From Natrialba chahannaoensis JCM 10990 (lineage in GTDB: Archaea > Halobacteriota > Halobacteria > Halobacteriales > Natrialbaceae): a DNA stretch of 64,000 nt. This document shows, in pieces, positions 35,345 to 44,429 of the stretch. Below the pieces are notes generated by a model, which saw only the letters and a list, made by a program, of their open reading frames with translations, did no database searches and had not been told where the DNA came from. Position numbers and translations under genes: made by a program. Each line of letters opens with the position of its first letter. Position 1 is the first letter of the stretch. The stretch covers positions 304,254 through 368,253 of the forward strand of contig NZ_AOIN01000008.1 of assembly GCF_000337135.1 (NCBI RefSeq), read 5' to 3'.

Positions 35345-35431
35345 ATGGACAAAAATCAGTTCATCGCGCTCGGCTTCGCGTTCCTCATGGTCACGTCGAT
35401 GATCGCGTGGGGCGCACTCGCCGCGTTCTGA
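35345..35431 (+). CDS. Tiny membrane protein (28 aa)
   Basis: MDKNQFIALGFAFLMVTSMI followed by AWGALAAF and a stop: one hydrophobic helix of about 22 residues after a short charged start. The G+C-rich region before it has no other gene; a CCGGGCAATTG stretch lies 20 bases upstream. Small single-helix proteins of this kind occur in haloarchaea without known role. Confidence is moderate because of the size. Confidence 0.5.
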   Translation: MDKNQFIALGFAFLMVTSMIAWGALAAF

Positions 35432-35503
35432 GAGCGAATCGTCTCGGCGTATCTGACTCGATTTTGCGATGAGACTCCGCTCGTTGGTCGTCAGTCGATC
35501 TCG

Positions 35504-37411
35504 TTAGCCGTCCGTATCCCAGACATCTGCGAGCGGACTCGACGACGAGCCGTTCGACGATCCGGACCCCGACTGTGAGCGCGAGCGAGAGCGAGAACGT
35601 GTGTACGCAGTCCCGGAATCCGATCCAGCTACAGATCGACCCGTTGACTCGGCTCCTGATCCACTCGGACTCGAGTCCCCGCCCGAGCCACCATCGCGTC
35701 GGCCACCGATCGATCCGGACGAGTCACACGCCGCTTGTGGATCGAACGCCGGCAGTTCGGGCGTCGACATGCGATCGACCTGTGCTGTGAACCAGTCGGG
35801 CATGTCGGTCCGCGCACGTTCGAAGAGATCGAGGAGACTCGAGTCTGCGAGGTACGTCGCGCCGTGGTCCTCGGGGGCACGGACGACGCGACCACAGGCC
35901 TGGATGATGGTCCGCAGCGCGGTCCGGTAGTACCACGCCCACTGGCCCTCCTCGAGTCGGTGGGCGACGCGCGAGTCGCCGGTGTTTAGGTAGGGTGCCT
36001 TACAGAGCACTTGCCAGCGACAGAGGTCACCTTTGAGGTCGAGCGCCTCTTCCATCTTTACAGAGATGAACACGTCGGGGTCGGTGCTGGCTTTCCACTC
36101 CTCTAGGTCGGCGTCGCGGCCGTCGCGGTCGTGAACGCGAATACGATCGCCGACGCCGAAATCGCGCAGAAGGTCGGCGAGTCGCTCCTGAATGTTGTAG
36201 GAGTGGGCGTGAATCAGCCCTTTCTCGTCGGGATGGCGTTGCATGAGCCGGACGATGGTGCGAGCGATGTCTGGTGTCGTCTCGTCGCGGTGCTCGTAGG
36301 TCATCTTCCCCTGTGTCACGTCGTACAGCGGCCGGTTCTCGACTGGGAAGGTGTGACCGACATCGACGAGTGCGACGTCGTCGGGGGTGAGCCCGACCTG
36401 CCGGCAGAATGCTGCCTTGTTGAGGATGGTCGCCGAGAGGAGCGCGAACTTGTTGCCACGATCCCAGACGGTGTGGGCGAGGTACTTCTCGGGGTTCATC
36501 GGCTTGATCGTCAGGGGGCCGCCGAGTTCCTCGTCGTCGGTCTCCTCATCCGTATTGGCCGCGTTCCGCTCGGATTGGTCGACCAGCCACGTCGTCGGAC
36601 TCTGCGGATCGCGAAAGTCCGAGACGAACCAGTCGAGTTCGCCGATCAGTTCCTGGAGCCGGTCGCGTTCGCGGACCTCTCGGGGCGAGAGCGTTTCCTG
36701 TGCGAGCAGGTCGTCCTTGCGACGGGTACAGGTCTGCTCGAGGTTCTCGGCGTAGCGGACGGCCCGTTCGATACTATCTATGTTCGGCACGCGCAGGTCG
36801 TCCCAGAATGGGACGGTTCGCGGCCCGAGCTGGATCGTCGCGTACATCTCCGCCCACTCGGCGAGGCCGTGGGCCTCGTCGATGACGACGACATCGCGCT
36901 TGCGAAAGACCTCGCTGCCCGCGGTCTGCATGAAGTACGCGAGGGTCATCGCCGCAATCGAGCGGTTCGAGGCGATTGCGCGGTCCGAAAAGTACGGACA
37001 GCGATGCTGGACCGAGCAGTCATAGCCTCGTTCGCGGACGCAGGGTGCCTGGTTGACCGGCGTGTTGCGCTCCTGGGGCAGAATGCAGGTGTAGTTCGAC
37101 TTGCCGCGGATGACGTTCAAATCGGCGAGCAGGTCGTCCGAGGCGACGTCGTCGAGCTGTGAGACCTGTGGGGTCGTGTAGTAGGCCCCGGCAGCCTCGC
37201 TCGGCTCTGCCTCCTCGATCGTCCGGGCACAGCCGGCGACCGACCGCGCAAGAAGGGACTTACCGCTCCCAGTAGGTGCGCGCACGAGTACCACGTCATT
37301 GCCGGCCGCGAAGGCGTCACGAATGTCGCGGAGGGCCTGCTCCTGATTCCCGCGGTAGCTGGGCGCGGGAAAGGCGTCGAAGATCCGCTCGGGATTCACC
37401 GTCTGAGTCAC
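35504..37411 (-). CDS. XPD/Rad3-type ATP-dependent DNA helicase
   Basis: A 635-residue superfamily 2 helicase with RAPTGSGKS (Walker A), VVVIDEAHG (DEAH box), FALLSATI (motif III) and the motif VI QACGRVVRAPEDHG. The four Fe-S ligands typical of XPD lie between motifs I and II (NYTCIL, APCVRERGYDC, HRCPYF). XPD-like enzymes unwind DNA 5' to 3' in repair. The C-terminal 80 residues are Ser/Gly/Arg rich (RSRSRSRSQSGSGSS). The start is GTG at 37411; a GTG 4 codons further in (37399, VNPERIF) is possible. Confidence 0.88.
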   Translation of the reverse strand: MTQTVNPERIFDAFPAPSYRGNQEQALRDIRDAFAAGNDVVLVRAPTGSGKSLLARSVAGCARTIEEAEPSEAAGAYYTTPQVSQLDDVASDDLLADLNVIRGKSNYTCILPQERNTPVNQAPCVRERGYDCSVQHRCPYFSDRAIASNRSIAAMTLAYFMQTAGSEVFRKRDVVVIDEAHGLAEWAEMYATIQLGPRTVPFWDDLRVPNIDSIERAVRYAENLEQTCTRRKDDLLAQETLSPREVRERDRLQELIGELDWFVSDFRDPQSPTTWLVDQSERNAANTDEETDDEELGGPLTIKPMNPEKYLAHTVWDRGNKFALLSATILNKAAFCRQVGLTPDDVALVDVGHTFPVENRPLYDVTQGKMTYEHRDETTPDIARTIVRLMQRHPDEKGLIHAHSYNIQERLADLLRDFGVGDRIRVHDRDGRDADLEEWKASTDPDVFISVKMEEALDLKGDLCRWQVLCKAPYLNTGDSRVAHRLEEGQWAWYYRTALRTIIQACGRVVRAPEDHGATYLADSSLLDLFERARTDMPDWFTAQVDRMSTPELPAFDPQAACDSSGSIGGRRDGGSGGDSSPSGSGAESTGRSVAGSDSGTAYTRSRSRSRSQSGSGSSNGSSSSPLADVWDTDG

Positions 37412-37608
37412 GGACCGGCCGACTCCTAAAGGCTACGGAGCGTTGCTCGTGCTGAACTGTTCGGCTGTGAGGAGCGATACTGGTCGGAATGGAAACGAAC
37501 TGGCAGCAAATCAGAGCGGAAGGGAGCGTAAAAGCGGCCGGTAGGTGGCAGCTACCCGCGGGTAACCGACTGATTACAAATACGAACACCGGCCTTGGCT
37601 TTAGTCGC

Positions 37609-37704
37609 GGAAGGGTCGCTCAGCGGTAGAGCATCGCGGTGCCAGCTGACCCTGGCCCGCGACGGCAGCACATGCCTCGTGGCGTTCAAATCCCACCCCT
37701 TCCG
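37609..37704 (+). tRNA. tRNA-like gene with over-long anticodon arm
   Basis: Acceptor GGAAGGG (37609-37615) pairs perfectly with CCCTTCC (37697-37703), discriminator G. The D arm GCTCAGCGGTAGAGC is canonical. The anticodon arm is extended: TCGCGG and CCGCGA pair outside, GCCAG and CTGGC inside, loop CTGACC. A variable arm GGCA-GCACA-TGCC follows, and the T arm GTGG-C-GTTCAAAT-C-CCAC has one extra C. TTACAAATA lies about 35 bases upstream, like an archaeal tRNA promoter. Either a split or altered tRNA, or a tRNA pseudogene; if position 33 is the T in GGTGCC, the anticodon would be GCC (Gly), but no choice is secure. Confidence 0.5.
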
Positions 37705-37910
37705 TCTACGGGATCGGTCTACATGACCCTTCCCGTTGCCATTGCCACTCTCCCCCATCACAGTGGCTTGTTCGTGGTCCGCTGTCCGCGTCGGCCAGAC
37801 CGTTCACGGACCACGACTCATGTCTTCTCTTCGTCCCAGCAGATATCGAGTACGGGAGCGTCAGCTCACCGCAAACTCGGTGCGGGAGCCAGTACAGTTC
37901 ACTCTCACCC

Positions 37911-38180
37911 TCACAGCGACTCCTCAGAGCGTTCACCAACTGGAACGAGGCGAGAGGTCTCCGCGTCGACCTGCTCGAGTCGCGCCACGTCCTCGGCGGT
38001 CGGCTCGTCGGGGATGACCTCGAGACACGGATAACACAGCAGGTGCTCCGTGCCGTCAGCGAGTTCGAGCATGATCGCCGAGCCGTCGCTGCCGTCGTTC
38101 TCGCCGAAGGTCCAGAGGTTGGCGATGCCGCCGGCAACGCTGACCGCTCGGCCGCAGCCGTCGCAGACGTCTGTTGCCAT
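37911..38180 (-). CDS. Small zinc-binding protein (DUF7561-like)
   Basis: An 89-residue protein. MATDVCDGCGRAVSVAGGIAN holds the first CxxC and LLCYPCLEVI the second, which together form a probable zinc knuckle. Between them is a beta-rich stretch (IMLELADGTEH) and after them an acidic tail. Matches small conserved haloarchaeal proteins of unknown function. Start at ATG 38180; divergent from the YkgJ-family gene. Confidence 0.72.
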   Translation of the reverse strand: MATDVCDGCGRAVSVAGGIANLWTFGENDGSDGSAIMLELADGTEHLLCYPCLEVIPDEPTAEDVARLEQVDAETSRLVPVGERSEESL

Positions 38181-38268
38181 AGCTGACAGTGGGTACTGGG
38201 TGGTGAAAGTCGTTCCCCCCGGCACCGGTTCCGAACTCTGGTGCCGGCTTTCGTCGTCGGCCAACGAA

Positions 38269-38273
38269 TTATA
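38269..38273 (+). promoter_or_regulatory. TATA box of the YkgJ-family gene
   Basis: TTATA centred about 27 bases before the ATG at 38298; leaderless arrangement. Confidence 0.6.
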
Positions 38274-38297
38274 CCAACCGCCGTGGTAGCGCCGGAT

Positions 38298-39320
38298 ATG
38301 GAGGTGCACTGTGCTGGCTGTGCCGGCTGCTGTATGGACTGGACCGCGTTGCTCGACGACCACGAGATGGATCAAACTCGCCAACACGGACGCGGACGAT
38401 TCGCCGACGCCAGCGCCAGCGCCGACAGCGAGAGCGAACGCCGCCCCCCGTTCGACAGCGACGCCAACTTCGTCCCGCTCACCCGGAACGAGGTCCGAGC
38501 CTTCCTCGAAAAGGGAATGGCTGCCGCCATGACGCCGCGGTTCTGGCATGCTCACGACGAGCACGAGGCTGTCGAAATCGACGGCCAACAGGTCGCCGCC
38601 ATCGCGGGCCGACCGGTCTTCTTCGTCGGCCTCCGAAAGCCTCCGAAGCCGGTCGCGCCCTTCGGCCGCGCGGAACCGACATGGCTGCCGACCTGTGTCT
38701 TCCTCGATCCGACAACGCTGCAGTGTCGCATCCACGACGACGAGCAGTTTCCTGCCGAGTGTGGTGTCTATCCGGCGCACAATCTCGAACTCGGGCACGA
38801 AACCGAGTGCGAGCGCGTCGAGGAGGCCTTCGGAGACGATCGGCTGCTCGACGACCAGCTTTCGGCCAACGAACTCGGCGACGGACCGCTACTCGGCTCA
38901 CAGGCCGTCGGTGAGAAACTCTTCTGTCATCCCCGACCGGATGATCTCGCCGGCATCATCAAGCGTCTCGAAGTCGGGACGCTTCGACCGGAAGATCGCG
39001 CCGAGTGCATCGCAGTCGCGAGTGCCTCGAGTCCGGGCACGTTCGCGATCTCGGAGCACCACTACGAGACGGGAAAAGCACGGGCGATGGAAACGATGAC
39101 ATCAGCACGCGGTGGAGACAGTGCAGATAGCACTCCCGACAGTAAGTCCTGGGTCGGTCCCGCAATCGACGACTGGCACGAACACTACGACACAGCAGCG
39201 CACGATGACGGCTCAGCGCCATCACCCGATCTCGCGGTCACAGTCGAAGAGGACCGCGGCGCACCCAAGACGCCCGGTTGGGTGGACGGAGAGGGAGAAG
39301 TGGAAACGGGGACAGAGTGA
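38298..39320 (+). CDS. YkgJ-family cysteine-cluster protein
   Basis: A 340-residue protein beginning MEVHCAGCAGCCMDW, with the CxxCxxCC cluster of the YkgJ family, and later LPTCVFLDPTTLQCRIHDD and AECGVYPAHN, the second and third parts of the metal-binding pattern (Fe-S or zinc). Central residues 30-60 and the last 70 are polar and variable. YkgJ proteins are widespread putative metal-binding proteins; no reaction is known for the haloarchaeal group. Start is supported by a TATA element 27 bases upstream. Confidence 0.82.
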   Translation: MEVHCAGCAGCCMDWTALLDDHEMDQTRQHGRGRFADASASADSESERRPPFDSDANFVPLTRNEVRAFLEKGMAAAMTPRFWHAHDEHEAVEIDGQQVAAIAGRPVFFVGLRKPPKPVAPFGRAEPTWLPTCVFLDPTTLQCRIHDDEQFPAECGVYPAHNLELGHETECERVEEAFGDDRLLDDQLSANELGDGPLLGSQAVGEKLFCHPRPDDLAGIIKRLEVGTLRPEDRAECIAVASASSPGTFAISEHHYETGKARAMETMTSARGGDSADSTPDSKSWVGPAIDDWHEHYDTAAHDDGSAPSPDLAVTVEEDRGAPKTPGWVDGEGEVETGTE

Positions 39321-39491
39321 GAACGCAACGTGAGGACGGATACTCGAGTCCCCTGCACCGAACGACTCACTGACGACCGTGACGACTGCCGTTCATCGTT
39401 CATGCCTGTAATGACGACGAGAGCACGGTCCCGAGGCAACACTGCGGCTCACAGCTCGTACTGGTAAACCGCAGAAGGGAGGGGGTCGACA

Positions 39492-39665
39492 CTAGTCCGA
39501 CTTGATCTGCTCGAACTGGTCGAGGAGGTCCTCCGCGGAGTCACCCGAATCGTACTCTACGCGGCCGTGATAGATCGTTCGCTCGTCATCGAAATCGGCG
39601 TCGACTCGAGAGGCCTGTTCTTCACGGCGTTCGTGTTCATCTTCGTCATAGGCACCCATTGACAT
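39492..39665 (-). CDS. DUF5786-like small protein
   Basis: A 57-residue protein starting MSMGAYDEDEHERREEQASR and ending in YDSGDSAEDLLDQFEQIKSD. The block ASRVDADFDDERTIYHGRVEYD is the conserved haloarchaeal DUF5786 pattern. Function unknown; the strong conservation and solitary gene suggest a structural or regulatory role. The ATG at 39665 is taken because MSMGAYD is the usual family start. Confidence 0.8.
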   Translation of the reverse strand: MSMGAYDEDEHERREEQASRVDADFDDERTIYHGRVEYDSGDSAEDLLDQFEQIKSD

Positions 39666-39790
39666 GGCAAGTATACACATTGTAGGTGCGATTCGCATAT
39701 CAATGTAACGGTCGTTCATATTCGAAGGCAGTCACGGTGAGTAAGGAGTTATCTCGCAACACGTATGGCCGACCAGGCCGTAGGACGGCC

Positions 39791-40798
39791 GTGGCACGGC
39801 CGCTTCGCTTTCGCTATTCGCCCACATCCTGGAGCGAGCAGCGAGTTCGACAGAAGATACTCCAGCCGCTCAGATCGAATATCGGTGCTCGTGCGGTGAC
39901 GCCGCAGTTCGATATCGGCGCAGACTGGGAGACACACCGCTTCGAGATGCAAAACGGCGATATCGCCCTCTTTGCGCGTACTGACGAGGAGGCCTACTGG
40001 ATGGGGAACACGGAAACGCCGTCCTCGCTCTGGCGTACGGACAAGTACGGCTGGCGTGAGATCCCGTATCACGTTACGCGCTGGACCCAGCGTGAACTCC
40101 TCGCGACGCTGCACGAGGAGGACCCGTGGCTTGCCGACTATCCGCACCTCTCGTGGTACTTCCTGCCGGTCTTCATGTCGAAAGACGGCCGCGAATCGAC
40201 GCGCGCGTTCTTCCGCCAACACGCCGCCGGCTTCCCCGACGCGAGCCGCCGGGAGACAACGCGCTTCTTCGAGGACTTTCTCAAAACTGGCGCGCTCGAC
40301 GAGTACCGACACGTCATGTCGGGGAAACTCGGCACCAGTAACCACGTCGACCGGGTGCGTATGAGTGCGGCGCTCGGCGAGTTCATCGCTGCGAAAATCC
40401 TCACCGACGCAGGCTACGACGTGACGCCCGAAATCGAGGTGACAACGGGCCACTCGCTCGACTTCCGCGCCGAAAACGGCGAGGCAAACGTCCTCGTCGA
40501 GGTTACCCGACCACAGCCACCGACGAACCGGGCCGCAGACGGCCCCGTCGCCGCCGTCCGTGATACCGCGGAGACGAAGACGAACGGCCAACTCGCCGAA
40601 CACGGCGGCGGCGCAGTCCTCTTTGTCGACTGCTCGAGTTTCCGTGACGACGCCTGGGCTGCCGTTCGTGGCGAACGACCCGACGTCCGGCACCGCCCCG
40701 CTGTCGTCTATCGTGCACGACCGAACGGCCGGGTCGAAGGCTACCGGAAAGGATCGGTTCCACTCGAGTTGGCTGAGGCGATCGATTTTCTGGACTGA
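39791..40798 (+). CDS. DUF5784 family protein
   Basis: A 335-residue protein, GTG start at 39791 (MARPLRFRYSPTSWSEQRVR). Conserved blocks include FEMQNGDIALFART, WRTDKYGWREIPYHVTRWTQRELLATLHEEDPW, and a C-terminal region that reads like a nuclease-type fold (EVTTGHSLDFRAEN, LVEVTRPQPP, GGGAVLFVDCSSFRDDAW), where D/E-x-K-type motifs may bind metal. Haloarchaeal family of unknown role. It is divergent from the DUF5786 gene, and both may share regulation. TTATCTC about 42 bases upstream. Confidence 0.8.
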   Translation: MARPLRFRYSPTSWSEQRVRQKILQPLRSNIGARAVTPQFDIGADWETHRFEMQNGDIALFARTDEEAYWMGNTETPSSLWRTDKYGWREIPYHVTRWTQRELLATLHEEDPWLADYPHLSWYFLPVFMSKDGRESTRAFFRQHAAGFPDASRRETTRFFEDFLKTGALDEYRHVMSGKLGTSNHVDRVRMSAALGEFIAAKILTDAGYDVTPEIEVTTGHSLDFRAENGEANVLVEVTRPQPPTNRAADGPVAAVRDTAETKTNGQLAEHGGGAVLFVDCSSFRDDAWAAVRGERPDVRHRPAVVYRARPNGRVEGYRKGSVPLELAEAIDFLD

Positions 40799-40898
40799 CT
40801 GCTGAACGGCTGAACGACTGCTCCGTGCGGGATCGATGACTCTCTCGGTTACGCAAGTAGTTACTCAACAGCCGATGAGAGAAGAGAACAGGCCGACC

Positions 40899-41186
40899 TT
40901 AGAAGGAAACGGCGTCCGGTGAGTATGGACTCCCGACCGGTGTCGGATCGCGGTCACTGTAGCCGACGCGGCCAACGGCCTTGTTGCTCATCGCGGAGTA
41001 GACGGCAAGCTGAGCGTCATCCGCCGATTCGAACGTTTCGGATTCGAGACGTGCGAGTACATCGCCGACCGTCTCGGAGCCGTTCGGGAGTTCGAGGGTG
41101 CGGTCACCACAGTCCTCGATCAGTTCCTCGGTCGTTGCGGGGTACTCGTGGTCGTCGATGACCTCGGCGGTGCCAGTTGGAAGCAT
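40899..41186 (-). CDS. DUF5789 family protein
   Basis: A 95-residue acidic protein starting MLPTGTAEVIDDHEYPATTEELIEDCG. The pattern FPNGSETVGDVLARL and AVYSAMSNKAVGRVGYSDRDP is the haloarchaeal DUF5789 signature (conserved small proteins). Function unknown. A strong TATA box (TTTATAATC, 41212-41219) lies about 30 bases before the ATG at 41186, giving a leaderless gene. Confidence 0.78.
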   Translation of the reverse strand: MLPTGTAEVIDDHEYPATTEELIEDCGDRTLELPNGSETVGDVLARLESETFESADDAQLAVYSAMSNKAVGRVGYSDRDPTPVGSPYSPDAVSF

Positions 41187-41211
41187 TACACACCATTGTG
41201 CGTGATCGATG

Positions 41212-41219
41212 ATTATAAA
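41212..41219 (-). promoter_or_regulatory. TATA box of the DUF5789 gene
   Basis: TTTATAAT on the minus strand, centred about 30 bases from the start ATG at 41186. Confidence 0.65.
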
Positions 41220-41372
41220 CATTGTCCATAATGGATTACTAGCCTCACCCAAGACCTAATATTGCTAGAATGGGTTCGAGTATCGTGGTCGGGGCGGTCA
41301 GAACCGGCGCTGAAGCCATCGGTGCCACTGAAAACGCCTTTATCGACGGAACTGCTCGGATGAGCCAGATCA

Positions 41373-42179
41373 ATGCCCTACGCCGATCTTCACGTCCACA
41401 CGACACGGTCGGACGGGAGCCTCGAGCTCGAGGCCGTCCCCGATGCGGCTGCCCGTGCGGACGTCCACGTCGTCGCGATCACCGACCACGACCGACTCCA
41501 GCCGTTTGATGATCCCGTGCGTGAACACGATGGTATCTCTATCGTCAACGGCATCGAGCTCCGTGTCGAGATTCAAGGTGACGACGACACGCCGAGTCAA
41601 CGCGTCGATCTTCTCGCATATGGAATCGAACCGACGGCCGAACTCGAGTCCTTGACGAGCGGGATTCAAGAGAATCGCATCGAACGCGGACAGGCGATCG
41701 TCGACAACGTCGAGGACGAACTGGGGATCGACCTCGGCGTCACCGTCACGGATGGCTTCGGCCGCCCGCACGTCGCCCGCGCGATCGACGCACATCCGCA
41801 GACAGCGTACGACTACGAGGACGCTTTCGACCAGCTCATCGGGAACGACGGCCCGTGTTTCGTTGCACGGGAGATACCATCGTTCGAGAAGGGCCAACGA
41901 ATTCTCGGTGAGGCTGCACAGCTCGTGTCGCTCGCACATCCGCTTCGGTACCCGGACCCGGAACACGCACTGTCACACGCAGCAGCCCTCGATGCGGTCG
42001 AGCTCTCGTATCCCTACGGCCGAGCGGTCGACCTCGAACCGGTGGAGCGAGCAATCGAGCGAGACGACCTGCTCGCGACCGGTGGCACCGACGCACATGA
42101 ATCGGAGCTCGGCGTTGCAGGACTCTCGAAGGACGAATTCGACCAGTTGGGTCTGGTCCCAGAAAGTCAGATGGACTAG
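41373..42179 (+). CDS. PHP-domain phosphoesterase
   Basis: A 268-residue PHP-domain protein: DLHVHTTRSDGS (residues 5-16) and ITDHDRLQPF (near 36-45) supply the first metal ligands, NGIELRV (E) near 62, then LAHPLRYPDP near 190 and ATGGTDAHESE near 230 the remaining His/Asp ligands. Such enzymes hydrolyse 3',5'-nucleoside bisphosphates or related phosphates using a trinuclear metal site; the haloarchaeal substrate is not known. Start ATG at 41373 gives MPYADLHVHTTR, the usual family start. A TTATCGAC element lies 35 bases upstream. Confidence 0.85.
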   Translation: MPYADLHVHTTRSDGSLELEAVPDAAARADVHVVAITDHDRLQPFDDPVREHDGISIVNGIELRVEIQGDDDTPSQRVDLLAYGIEPTAELESLTSGIQENRIERGQAIVDNVEDELGIDLGVTVTDGFGRPHVARAIDAHPQTAYDYEDAFDQLIGNDGPCFVAREIPSFEKGQRILGEAAQLVSLAHPLRYPDPEHALSHAAALDAVELSYPYGRAVDLEPVERAIERDDLLATGGTDAHESELGVAGLSKDEFDQLGLVPESQMD

Positions 42180-42223
42180 CCGGGAGCGGAGGGTTCAATG
42201 CCTCGTGGCACCAACGGCTGTGT

Positions 42224-42388
42224 ATGAACTGTCACTACTGTGACCGCGAGGCCGCCTTCGCCGCGGAGTCGGACGGCCTCAAAGTCGGTCTCTGTGAGGA
42301 ACACTTCCGCGAGCGTCTCCAGGAGCTCGCGGAAGCCGACGGACTCGAGAACCTCAAAGAGAAAGTCGACGTCGACCGCGCGGAGTAG
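42224..42388 (+). CDS. DUF6757-like small zinc protein
   Basis: A 54-residue protein: MNCHYCDREAAFAAESDGL has a CxxC, and VGLCEEHFRERLQELAEAD a C-x-x-H, forming a compact zinc knuckle, followed by DGLENLKEKVDVDRAE. This is the haloarchaeal small-protein pattern (DUF6757). No function is known. It lies 44 bases after the PHP gene, so a shared transcript is possible. Confidence 0.75.
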   Translation: MNCHYCDREAAFAAESDGLKVGLCEEHFRERLQELAEADGLENLKEKVDVDRAE

Positions 42389-42584
42389 GTGGTCAGTGTA
42401 TCGGTACGTTGTACGTTGGTATGTGCAGGCTCGGTTTCAGACCCAGTCCTAGTTCCAGTTTCGAATTCGGGTCCTGATTCAGGTTCAGGTTTGAGTTCGA
42501 TTGCCGTCCGTGTCCCGAACCGTAATCGACGCTCTTCGCAGGGCTGACCGCTATCCGTCACGCGAATAGACAGAGATAGAAGAG

Positions 42585-42938
<354 letters not shown>

Positions 42939-43034
42939 TTAAATGTACGGACTCACTGTATTCCGAGAGAACGGCTAGCAGACACGCCAGCGGACTGTAT
43001 TACCGGAAAAAGCGCTCGGCGAAACTGGACACAG

Positions 43035-44279
43035 TCAGTAGCCAAGCGAGAACACCCAGTTGACAAGAATCGCGCAGAAACTGAGTCCCAGAAGACCGGC
43101 CAGTACGAGAAACGCGACCCCCCAGCCGAAGAGGTCGGCGAACAGCCCGGTCGCGACCGAACCGAGCGCACCGATAAAGCCGTACACGGTACGAATGAGC
43201 CCGAATCCGGCACCGCGTTCTGCATCCGAGAGGACGTCCATGAACCGGGGTAAGAGCGCTGCACCCCAGCCGAGTCCAGTCCCGATCAGCAACACCGCGA
43301 CGACGACGGCTTCGGGCCCGGGAACGGTAACGAGAATCACGAAGCCGACACCCGCGAGGAGGAGACAGCCAGCCGTCGCGAAGTCGCGGCCGACGCGGTC
43401 CGAGACAGCACCGACGCCGACCTGCGTAATCGCCTGCACGACGAAGTAACTCGCGAAGACGACGGCCGCGAACTCGGTCGGCTGCTTCCGGTGTTCGGTG
43501 AGGAACGTGGGGAGAAAGGTCGAAGTCGCCTGCCAGACGAACGCCCCGGCGATGGCAAGACAGATCGGGAACGCGATTTTCGGCCGCGAGAGAAGGTCGG
43601 TGATCGCACCAATGTCGAAGCGCTCGTGCATGGGTTGGTTCGGCCGGCGAGGCTCCGTCGGGTCAATGAGCCGAGAGAACAGCACGTAGACGAGAATCGC
43701 GATGGGAACAGCGATCGCGACAGCAGCTCGCCAGCCGTAGGTGACACCAACCCAGCCAGCAATCGGCGGCGCGACGAGACCGGCAGCCGGACCGCCGCTG
43801 TTATGAATCCCGATGGCAGCACCGATATCGTCGTACGTCCGGGTCAGCAACGTCGTCGCGACGCTGTAGTGGAGGCCGGCAACAGCCCCGAGGGCGATCG
43901 TTGCAAAGACGAACACCGCAAAGAAGGGCGAAACTGCGAGGAAGAGACTTGTTACTGCCGTCCCGCCGACGGCGATCAGGATAATCGGCCGCTCGCCATA
44001 CCGATCCGCGAAAATCCCGCTCGGATACTGCGAGAGGAAGTAAGCCATCCACATGCCGGTCATCGCGACACCGACGACCGAGTTGGAGACCTCGAAGTCC
44101 TCGGTGATCATCGGCAAGACCGGGCTGATCGCCAGTCGGCCAACCATCGTCGCGAAGAACGCGAGTGTACACAGCACGAGAACAGTCTCGCTGTATCGCC
44201 AGCGTCTCATTCGCCACCAACGAGCTGTCTCCGTGTCCGTCTCATCGAATTCCTCGCCATCGTCGTTCTGATCGCTCAT
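43035..44279 (-). CDS. MFS transporter
   Basis: A 414-residue protein with a short acidic N-terminus (SDQNDDGEEFDETD) and about 12 helices. Loop 2-3 signature YPSGIFADRYGERPIIL near residue 80 and its repeat GAVSDRVGRDFATAG near 280 mark the MFS fold. The substrate is not predictable; the closest general types are multidrug/metabolite exporters. It is divergent from the asparaginase gene and follows the ferredoxin gene on the same strand 126 bases upstream. Confidence 0.85.
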   Translation of the reverse strand: MSDQNDDGEEFDETDTETARWWRMRRWRYSETVLVLCTLAFFATMVGRLAISPVLPMITEDFEVSNSVVGVAMTGMWMAYFLSQYPSGIFADRYGERPIILIAVGGTAVTSLFLAVSPFFAVFVFATIALGAVAGLHYSVATTLLTRTYDDIGAAIGIHNSGGPAAGLVAPPIAGWVGVTYGWRAAVAIAVPIAILVYVLFSRLIDPTEPRRPNQPMHERFDIGAITDLLSRPKIAFPICLAIAGAFVWQATSTFLPTFLTEHRKQPTEFAAVVFASYFVVQAITQVGVGAVSDRVGRDFATAGCLLLAGVGFVILVTVPGPEAVVVAVLLIGTGLGWGAALLPRFMDVLSDAERGAGFGLIRTVYGFIGALGSVATGLFADLFGWGVAFLVLAGLLGLSFCAILVNWVFSLGY

Positions 44280-44429
44280 CCGTTCGTCACCGACGCCGAC
44301 AGATGAGGGTATTGGTCCCGGCAGCCCCCGCCCGAGTCAGTACGAGCACGAACCAATCCCCTCAGCACTGGTGGCAGCCAGCCACCTTGAGCGAGAAGAG
44401 CCTTCTCCCCAGGGGGCGAGCACACGCGT

